Positions 58,189 to 64,000 of a stretch of 64,000 nucleotides of DNA are shown here, one piece after another. Below the pieces are notes generated by a model. That model was not told the origin of the DNA and made no database searches. It saw nothing but the letters and a program-made list of their open reading frames with translations. The position numbers and the translations under genes are program-made. Origin of the DNA: DASYPQ01 sp041488095. Its GTDB lineage: Bacteria > Planctomycetota > UBA1135 > GCA-002686595. The first letter of the stretch is position 1; every line of letters starts with the position of its first letter. The stretch covers positions 29,133 to 93,132 of the forward strand of contig JBGPOP010000017.1 in assembly GCA_041488095.1 (NCBI GenBank). Reading direction: 5' to 3'.

Positions 58189-61082
58189 GCGTGTTCTCCC
58201 AACTCGGTCTCGAGCGCCGTTGCGAGGTCAGACGTGTCGTCGCGGTCGAGCGCGTCCGCGCTGTGATCCTGCGCGCACACCGGCAGGGTGAAACGGAACG
58301 TGGCCCCCATCCCGGGCATGGACTCGACCCAGATCCTCCCGCCGTGGCACTCGACGATCTTCTTGCAGATCGCCAGCCCGATCCCGGTGCCCGGATATCG
58401 GTCCTGGGTGTGGAGGCGCTGGAACATGCTGAAGATCCGACCGGTGTGCTCCGGATCGATTCCGATGCCGTTGTCGCGCACGGAGAAGAGCCAGGTCTTG
58501 TCCGCACGAGCCGCCGAGACGTGCACGCGGGGAGGATCGTCGCCACGGAACTTGACCGCGTTGGCGATCAGGTTCTGGAAGAGCTGCACGAGCTGGGTGG
58601 AGTCGGCGACGACCTCCGGCATGTCGTCGTGCGTGACCTCGGCACCGCTCTCCCCGATCGTGCGTTCGAGGTTTTGGAGCGCGGCGCGCAGCGCCCCCTC
58701 TGCGGCGATCAAGAGATGCGGCCCGGAGCCGCTCCGCACCCGCGAGTAGGCCAGGTAGTCGTTGATCAGATCGTGCATGCGCCGGGCGCCCTCGACGGCG
58801 CAGCGGATGCTCTCGTCGGCTTCAGGATCGAGGCGGCCCCGGTAGTCCTGCTCGAGGATCTGGACGTGGCTCGCCACCGCGCGCAGCGGCTCCTGGAGGT
58901 CGTGGGAGGCGACGTAGGCGAAGCGTTCCAGCTCGGCGTTGGAGCGCTCCAGCTCCGCCGTCCGATTCGCCAGGTCCTTTTCCGTTCGCTTGAGTTCGGT
59001 CACGTCCTGCCCCGTTCCGCGCATGCGGATCGGCCTGCCCGTCGGATCGAGAGTCACCTCGCCGCGCCCGTGCAGGGTCCGGATCTCGCCGTCGGGGCGC
59101 ACGATGCGGTGGTGGAAGCTGAACGGCCTGTGATCGCGCGCAGCCTGCCCGATGACCAGGTCGACGTACTCACGGTCGTCGGGGTGGACCCGGATCAGGA
59201 ACTGCTCGTAGTCGATGGATACTTCGCCCGGAGCGAGGCCGTGGATGCGGTAGAGCTCGTCGCTCCACACGATGGCGTGGCTCTCCATGTCGAGCTCCCA
59301 GCTCCCCAGGTGCGCGACCTGCTGTGCGGCGGCCAGGCGCGCCTCGCTCATCTGGTGCTCTTCCTCCGCGCGCGCCCGCTCCGCGACCTCGTGCCGCAGT
59401 TCCGCGTTGGCCTGCTCCAGCTCGGACGTTCGGCGGGCGACCAGCTCCTGGATCGCGTCGGCGCGTCCGGTCACCACGAGCAGGAAGGCTCCCAGGAACC
59501 CGGTGAACAGGAGGCCGCCGGCGAGGACGCCCCAGGCCTGCCAGGAGCGCTGCGCGGACAGGTGGGCCGGATCGACTTGGAAGCGCATCTCCCACACGCG
59601 ACCGGCCATCGGATAGCGCGCGCTTCTCGGCCGGATCTCCCGGTCTCCACGGCTTGGAGACGGGACGCCTTCCTCGGGATCGGGCCGTCGGTGCTGGTAG
59701 AGCACACGTTCGGCTGAGGGTCCCGTCACGTCCCAGAGCTCGATCTGGAGGAACTCGACATCCACGCCTGCCAGAGCCTCTTCCAGCATGTCGCTGATGC
59801 GGAACACGGCGGTCGCGTACCCGGCCACGCTGGTCCGTCGTGCCGACACGGATTCGTGCGGCTCTCCCCGGCCGAAGATCGGCCGGAAGACGAGCAGGGC
59901 GAGCTGGCGATCGCCGTTCGGCCCGAGCTGGATCGGCGCCGTGGCCGCGGGAGCGCCGCTGTCGCGAGCCCGCAGGAGGGCCTCGCGGCGATCCGGGTCG
60001 GAGGATGCGTCGAACCCCAGCACGCACTCCGGCCCCTCGAGAGGCTCGACGTAGTACGCGGGGGCATATTCGTCGCGTCGCGCTGCCGGGATGAACGTCC
60101 CGCGCGAGTCGCGCTCCAGGATCTGGAACCCCGGCTCCACCTCGAGCCGCGCGGCCCGGATGCATTCCGTCCGTTCCGAATCCTTCACGCGAGGATTCCA
60201 GGTGAGGGCCTGGACGCTCCGACTGCGCGAGATCGCGCTCCGTGCGAAGGTGTTGAACTCCCGCCGGTCGATCCGCTGGGTGGCGTCGCAGAAGCTGCCC
60301 AGGGACTCGAGCACGTCGAGGCTCCCGTCGAAGCTTCGCCGGAGACGGTGGGCGAGGTCGTCGGCTCGGCGCTCGAAGTCGGTCTCGAGGCGCTCCTGTT
60401 CCCTCGCTCCGACCTGGAGGAACAAGACCACGGCCAGCCCGAAGATCAGGCACATCGGCACGGTGACCGAGATCTTCCGGCGCAACCCGGAGAGCACCGG
60501 GCTCGTGCACCACAGGAGTGCGAGCGGAGCGAAGAGCGCGGTCCCGATCGTGTCTCTCACCCACCACGCTCCCCAGGTGGGCACGATCTCGTGACCGGGG
60601 ATGGCTCCGAACATCAAGAGGCCCGCGACGCCGACCGACGCGCCGATCAGGCTGCTCACGGGCCCGCCCAGCAGCAGGAAGCGCAGGACGTCCGATTCGT
60701 TCGCCAGGGTGTTCGGATACCCGGCCATCCGGCGCACGAGGGATCCGCCCACCAGGGCCTGCAAGGCCGCACCCGCTCCGATCAGGAGAGGCAGCCCGAC
60801 GGAGGCGATGACCGCGGCCGTGCTGCTCGGATCGAACCAGGTCCCGACCCTGACCGCGAAGGCACCCAGGAGGATCCCCGGCCACACGCGGGGTCCGATC
60901 AGCAGGACCGCGGCCAGCGCCAACCCGGAAGCCGGCCAGACCGCCGTTGCGGAGCCGGGCGGGATGGCGAGCAAGAGCGCCAGCCTGCCGCAGAGGTAGT
61001 AGCCCAGGGCAACGAGCACGGCCTCGGCCGGCGTCCGCCACCGGGGAGGGATGGCGCGCAGGCGGACTGAACCCCGAGCCAT
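58185..61082 (-). CDS. Multidomain sensor kinase (MASE1, CHASE, PAS, histidine kinase)
   Basis: A 965-residue sensor. Residues about 15-220 contain eight or so TM segments with a LIGPRVWPGILLGAF-like pattern, as in MASE1 domains. A periplasmic CHASE-type region spans about 235-490 with another TM near 505-525. A PAS/PAC domain lies at about 560-690 (YRIHGLAPGE, HHRIVRPDGEIRTLHGRG). The HisKA box is H727 (ASHDLQEPLRAVASHVQIL), which is almost identical to that of the adjacent kinase, and an ATPase domain with NLIANAVKF and VRDNGIGIDPEH completes it. The similarity of the two kinases suggests duplication of the output half. Confidence 0.92.
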   Translation of the reverse strand: MARGSVRLRAIPPRWRTPAEAVLVALGYYLCGRLALLLAIPPGSATAVWPASGLALAAVLLIGPRVWPGILLGAFAVRVGTWFDPSSTAAVIASVGLPLLIGAGAALQALVGGSLVRRMAGYPNTLANESDVLRFLLLGGPVSSLIGASVGVAGLLMFGAIPGHEIVPTWGAWWVRDTIGTALFAPLALLWCTSPVLSGLRRKISVTVPMCLIFGLAVVLFLQVGAREQERLETDFERRADDLAHRLRRSFDGSLDVLESLGSFCDATQRIDRREFNTFARSAISRSRSVQALTWNPRVKDSERTECIRAARLEVEPGFQILERDSRGTFIPAARRDEYAPAYYVEPLEGPECVLGFDASSDPDRREALLRARDSGAPAATAPIQLGPNGDRQLALLVFRPIFGRGEPHESVSARRTSVAGYATAVFRISDMLEEALAGVDVEFLQIELWDVTGPSAERVLYQHRRPDPEEGVPSPSRGDREIRPRSARYPMAGRVWEMRFQVDPAHLSAQRSWQAWGVLAGGLLFTGFLGAFLLVVTGRADAIQELVARRTSELEQANAELRHEVAERARAEEEHQMSEARLAAAQQVAHLGSWELDMESHAIVWSDELYRIHGLAPGEVSIDYEQFLIRVHPDDREYVDLVIGQAARDHRPFSFHHRIVRPDGEIRTLHGRGEVTLDPTGRPIRMRGTGQDVTELKRTEKDLANRTAELERSNAELERFAYVASHDLQEPLRAVASHVQILEQDYRGRLDPEADESIRCAVEGARRMHDLINDYLAYSRVRSGSGPHLLIAAEGALRAALQNLERTIGESGAEVTHDDMPEVVADSTQLVQLFQNLIANAVKFRGDDPPRVHVSAARADKTWLFSVRDNGIGIDPEHTGRIFSMFQRLHTQDRYPGTGIGLAICKKIVECHGGRIWVESMPGMGATFRFTLPVCAQDHSADALDRDDTSDLATALETELGEHA

Positions 61083-61105
61083 GGATCGCGACCGCGCGCT
61101 CCGCC

Positions 61106-61531
61106 CTAGTTGGGCGGGAGCTGGGCCCGGTTCAGCCAGAACTCCTCGATGGCAAGGATCGTCGCGGTGAAGCTGTCCAGGTCCACGGGCTTGACCATGA
61201 AGCAGTTGGCGTGGAGCTGGTAGCAGGTCCGCACGTCCTCGGGAGCGAGCGACGTCGTCAGCACGACCACCGGAATGGTCTTCAGCAGTTCGTCGGACTT
61301 GATCTCCGCCAGCACGGCCCGCCCGTCCTTCCGCGGGAGGTTCAGGTCCAGGAGGATCAAGTTGGGGCGCGGAGCCTGCGCGAACGGCTCACGGCGCTGC
61401 ACGAAAGCCATCGCCTCGACGCCATCGCGGACCACGTGCAAGTTGTTGGGCACGCGGCACTTCTGCAGGGCGCGGCGCGTCAGGCGCACGTCCGCCAGGC
61501 TGTCCTCGACCATCAAGATCTCGATCACCAT
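61106..61531 (-). CDS. Single-domain response regulator, Rcp1-like
   Basis: A 141-residue receiver with E9/D10, phosphoacceptor D62 in LILLDLNLPRKDG and the VLTTS and MVKP (Lys) motifs. The NLPRKDG pattern and the position of the long loop are typical of Rcp1-like regulators that accept phosphate from hybrid-type or bacteriophytochrome-type kinases. It has no output domain. It lies between another receiver gene and the MASE1 sensor kinase gene on the same strand, so it is likely their phosphate target. Confidence 0.93.
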   Translation of the reverse strand: MVIEILMVEDSLADVRLTRRALQKCRVPNNLHVVRDGVEAMAFVQRREPFAQAPRPNLILLDLNLPRKDGRAVLAEIKSDELLKTIPVVVLTTSLAPEDVRTCYQLHANCFMVKPVDLDSFTATILAIEEFWLNRAQLPPN

Positions 61532-61618
61532 GGCTCAGGCTCGGTGGGGATCGGCATGGGCCGGACCGCGGGCGGGAAGGGAAGGGGACGGGACTCCTCC
61601 CGGGCCGCGGCTCGTCCG

Positions 61619-62011
61619 TCAGCCGGCCGTGCTTCGGCCTTCGACCGGCTGCTCGAGCAGTTGATGGATGAGGGCCAGCAGCTCGTTGGCCTCGTAGGGC
61701 TTCTCGAAGAAGCCGGCCGCTCCCAGCGCATCCGCCTGCTCGCGGACGCCCGGCAGCTTGCTCGCGGTGATGAAGATGACCGGCGTCTCCGCCATCCCGG
61801 ACGCCCGCTGGATCTGCCGGACCGTCCGCAGCCCGTTCGAGAAGGGCAGCGAGATGTCCATGATGATCAGGGCCGGGTGCTGTCGGATGGCCGCTTCAGT
61901 CCCGGTGGGTCCGTCGAAGGCAGCTACGACTTCGTAGCCCTCCGCCCGGAGCCGGATGGACAGCGCGGTGACGATTTTCTTGTCGTCGTCGACGATGAGG
62001 ATCTTATGCAT
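61619..62011 (-). CDS. Single-domain response regulator
   Basis: A 130-residue receiver with D8-D10, phosphoacceptor D52 (IIMDISLPFSNG), T82 (FITAS) and the Lys in EKPYEA. It has no DNA-binding or other output domain. Its ATG overlaps the last 8 nt of the receiver-kinase gene upstream, so both are translated together. It may carry the phosphate to another receiver or act by protein contact. Confidence 0.92.
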   Translation of the reverse strand: MHKILIVDDDKKIVTALSIRLRAEGYEVVAAFDGPTGTEAAIRQHPALIIMDISLPFSNGLRTVRQIQRASGMAETPVIFITASKLPGVREQADALGAAGFFEKPYEANELLALIHQLLEQPVEGRSTAG

Positions 62012-63263
62012 GTGTGCTCGAACTCCCTTCTGGATTGGCAGGCTGGCTGACTCGGACCCCGGGCAAGGTGAACGTGAACGTGGTTCCCTTCCCCACTTCG
62101 CTCTGCACGGAGATTTCTCCTCCGTGAAGTCGCACGATCTCTCGGCAGATGAAGAGGCCCAGGCCCAGCCCCATCCGGCTCTGCTCGCTGCCGTCGCGCA
62201 CCTGGTACAGGCGCTCGAAGATGTTGGCTTGGTGCTCGGGGGGGATGCCCTTGCCGGTGTCTTCGACCGACACCGAGATCCGCTCCGCGTCCGAAGGATC
62301 CCGCCCGACGCGGATCTTCACCCTCCCGCCATCCGGCGAGAATTTCAGAGCGTTGTCGACCAGGTTGCTCAGGACCTGGGCGATCCGATGCGGATCGAAG
62401 ACTGTCTCGGGGATCCCCGGAGCGATGTCCTGCTCGATCTGGATCCCGGCGGCCTGCGCGCGGCTGGCGAGGGTTGCCGCGACCCGCCGCACGAGGGCTG
62501 GAAGGTCCTGCGGGCTCGGTCGCATCGAGAGCCGACCCGTCTCCATCCGCGTGACGTCGAGGATGTCGTTCATGCAGACCGTCATCTGGTCGCAGCCTTC
62601 CTTGACGTATCCCAGGTACTCGGTCTGGGTCGGAGTGAGCGGCCCGGCCAGGCCCTCCATCAGGATCGACACGAACTCGCGCGCGGCGGTGAGCGGCGTC
62701 TTCAGCTCGTGCGAGAGCGTGTGGTAGAAGCTCTGGATCTCCGTGTTCCTGCGCTGGAGGTCCTGGTTCGCCCGCTCGAGGCGCTTGCGGTGCTCGGTCA
62801 GCGCGATCTGAAGCCGACTCCTCTCGAGAGCGCTGCTCACGGCCCGTCGCAAGTTCGCGCCGGACAGGTCTTCCTTGGGCATGTAGTCGGCCGCGCCCGA
62901 GCGCATGGCCTCGGCCGCGACACGCTCGTCGCCCTGGCCGGTGAGCACGATGATCGCGCCCTGGAACCCCGATCGACGCAGCTCCTCCAGGAGCTGCAGT
63001 CCGGTGATCGCACCCAGCCGGTAGTCGACGAGCACCACGTCGACCGATCGCTGGTCGAGGAGGGCGACTGCCTCCATGGGTTCGCTGCACGCGAGGAACT
63101 CCACTTCCCACTCCGGCATCTTCCGCACCAGGCGGCGCAGCACATCCAGATCGGAGGGGCTGTCGTCGATCGCGAGCAGCGAGAACCGCACGGCGCTCGG
63201 AGGAGACGAGCCGGCGGAGGCGGACGATCGGGAGTCGGTGATGGGGGCGGGGGAGACTGTCAT
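62004..63263 (-). CDS. Receiver-histidine kinase hybrid
   Basis: A 419-residue soluble protein with an N-terminal receiver (residues about 25-145, D80 in VVLVDYRLG) followed by a HisKA box H185 (HTLSHELKTPLTAAREFV) and an ATPase domain with NLVDNALKFSPDG, VEDTGKGIPPEH and GLGLFICREIVR. Because the receiver precedes the kinase, a phosphorylated receiver may control the kinase, as in some phosphorelays. It starts the five-gene operon and is not membrane-bound. The next gene is a single receiver. Confidence 0.93.
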   Translation of the reverse strand: MTVSPAPITDSRSSASAGSSPPSAVRFSLLAIDDSPSDLDVLRRLVRKMPEWEVEFLACSEPMEAVALLDQRSVDVVLVDYRLGAITGLQLLEELRRSGFQGAIIVLTGQGDERVAAEAMRSGAADYMPKEDLSGANLRRAVSSALERSRLQIALTEHRKRLERANQDLQRRNTEIQSFYHTLSHELKTPLTAAREFVSILMEGLAGPLTPTQTEYLGYVKEGCDQMTVCMNDILDVTRMETGRLSMRPSPQDLPALVRRVAATLASRAQAAGIQIEQDIAPGIPETVFDPHRIAQVLSNLVDNALKFSPDGGRVKIRVGRDPSDAERISVSVEDTGKGIPPEHQANIFERLYQVRDGSEQSRMGLGLGLFICREIVRLHGGEISVQSEVGKGTTFTFTLPGVRVSQPANPEGSSSTHA

Positions 63264-63380
63264 GGTCGACCGCTCTCCCCCTGACCGCCGTCGGCCAGGG
63301 AAGCGGGGAAGTGCTGGCAGGCGTTATCGGTGGCCGCACCTCCGCGACTGAAACCGCGATCCCGGGCCCGCCGGCCTTCC

Positions 63381-63401
63381 GGGCGGCTCGAGGAACCGCC
63401 C
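63381..63401. other. Hairpin GGGCGG...CCGCCC in the gap after the CMD-like gene
   Basis: A 6-bp stem with a 9-nt loop between the CMD-like gene's stop (63475) and the receiver-kinase start (63263). No T-run follows, so a terminator is only possible. Confidence 0.2.
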
Positions 63402-63474
63402 GCCAGGTGGACGCCATACCCCCCCGAGGGCGCGACGGGCGTGGCCAAGCGGCGTGGTCGGGGCTCGCTCGAGC

Positions 63475-63861
63475 TCAGCCAAGGCGCGAGACCAGGCGTC
63501 GCGCGTCCTCGAGCCTCTCCGGTTCCACGAGATCGGCGACCGACTCCAGGGCCTCGGCGGTCTCGGTCGAGGTGGCGCCGCACCGCAGCGCGCCGCGAGC
63601 GTGGCTCGCGAGCTGCCGCTCTTGCCCCAGAGCCGCCAGCGCGACCACCGCGAGAAGCTCGCGGCGGTCCGGAGAGATCCCTGGGCGCGACAACACACGC
63701 CCGTAGGCGTGCTCGAGGACCCATCGTTCGAATTCTGGATGGCCGCGCGAGAGCATCGCGCGCACGGGTGCGGCCTCGTCCGCGTAGATCCGCTCGAACA
63801 GCGCGACGCCGCGCGCGCGGACATCGGGTGCAACCTCGATCTCGCCCTCTTCGGGCGCCCC
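63475..63861 (-). CDS. Carboxymuconolactone decarboxylase-like protein, start codon unclear
   Basis: The frame gives RGVALFERIYADEDAAPV, then HPEFERWVLEHAYGRVLSR, then ISPDRRELLAVVALAALG, then SHARGALRCGATSTETAEAL. The central part matches the AhpD/CMD fold pattern (..ELL.VA.LAALG...QL..H...AL..GAT..EI.EAL). The common Cys-x2-Cys of AhpD is absent. The only usual start codon in frame is a GTG at 63765, which would cut off the conserved RGVALFERIY segment. Further upstream the frame stays open to the window end without ATG, GTG or TTG. The boundary given (63861) is a guess at the start of the plausible protein; a rare start codon or a frameshift is possible. Confidence 0.5.
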   Translation of the reverse strand, partial: GAPEEGEIEVAPDVRARGVALFERIYADEAAPVRAMLSRGHPEFERWVLEHAYGRVLSRPGISPDRRELLAVVALAALGQERQLASHARGALRCGATSTETAEALESVADLVEPERLEDARRLVSRLG

Positions 63862-63874
63862 TAGCCCGCATCTC

Positions 63875-64000
63875 TCACCAGACGAAGCGGTCCTGGGCGG
63901 AGACCGGACCTGAAGAGGGCCGGGTGCGATCCGAGGAGGGTCGAGGACTGACGAGGCCCCTCGGAGAGTTGATGCCTGCGTTCTGAAGCTGCTGCAAGGC
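63875..64000 (-). CDS. C-terminal 41 residues of an unidentified protein
   Basis: On the minus strand a frame open at the window edge ends at TGA (63875-63877) after a Ser/Pro/Arg-rich tail finishing with SAQDRFVW. Such polar tails with an aromatic end look like a real C-terminus, but the gene body lies outside the window and no family can be assigned. It overlaps the open upstream part of the CMD-like frame, which is part of the reason that frame's start is uncertain. Confidence 0.35.
   Translation of the reverse strand, partial: ALQQLQNAGINSPRGLVSPRPSSDRTRPSSGPVSAQDRFVW

Overview
The window is a 64 kb stretch of a very GC-rich, Gram-negative bacterial chromosome. It carries lipid A and heptose genes (lpxK, an LpxL-like acyltransferase, two sets of heptose kinase/nucleotidyltransferase genes, three glycosyltransferase family 9 enzymes, a WaaP-like kinase). 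It also has many exported peptidases, a long Ser/Thr kinase and an FG-GAP repeat protein with a Cys/Gly-rich C-terminal domain of a type I associate with marine Planctomycetota. A deep-branching planctomycete is my best guess, but the assignment is inferred from gene content only. I see no rRNA, credible tRNA, CRISPR array, insertion sequence or prophage. Genes are packed tightly, many joined by 4-nt ATGA/GTGA overlaps, and convergent pairs nearly touch. I found no hairpin followed by a T-run that I would call an intrinsic terminator.

Layout. 1-195: start of a site-2 protease gene on the minus strand. 294-3797: aldehyde:ferredoxin oxidoreductase-like enzyme with a fused MoaD-like tail, a GT9 enzyme and a two-TM peptide. 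3922-6183: exported FG-GAP protein. 6254-10862: radical SAM, GT2 and membrane GT39/TPR genes in one coupled operon. 10885-11209: small DUF5678-like gene followed by what looks like a decayed aspartyl protease. 11350-17015 (minus): M28 peptidase followed by two ABC exporter half-transporters. 17174-18466: HAD phosphatase fused to a P-loop kinase. 18640-23582: RNA polymerase omega-like protein, then lpxK, acyltransferase, deoxyhypusine-synthase-like protein and fused hldE. 23649-23945: small antitoxin-like protein and the stump of an HNH endonuclease. 23948-31617: DPP4-type lipoprotein peptidase, beta-barrel protein, RlmA-type methyltransferase, amino acid permease and a second S9 peptidase. 31622-34564: double M16 peptidase lipoprotein. 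34713-40601: FAD oxidoreductase, B12-type radical SAM, split rfaE1/rfaE2 and a TauE transporter. 40592-45372 (minus): FixL/FixJ-like two-component pair upstream of two glutamate dehydrogenase paralogues, one lacking catalytic lysines. 45796-50487: WaaP-like kinase, two GT9 enzymes, enoyl-CoA hydratase and a DCC thioredoxin-like membrane protein. 50492-56595: YkgJ protein, FHA-GAF-sigma54 activator and Ser/Thr kinase. 56608-63263 (minus): five-gene operon of sensor kinases and receivers. 63475 to the end: a carboxymuconolactone-decarboxylase-like gene without a normal start, and the tail of another gene.

How the parts fit. The exported peptidases (M28, two S9, M16), the permease and the glutamate dehydrogenase pair suggest a life on peptides and amino acids. 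The envelope genes are spread over three blocks and contain both a fused and a split heptose activation route. The right third is a dense signalling region combining Ser/Thr, FHA, sigma54 and histidine kinase modules.

A TAnnnT hexamer recurs just upstream of about twenty gene starts, at several only 6-9 nt from the start codon. It looks like a -10 box feeding leaderless or short-leader mRNAs, and I used it to choose several starts.
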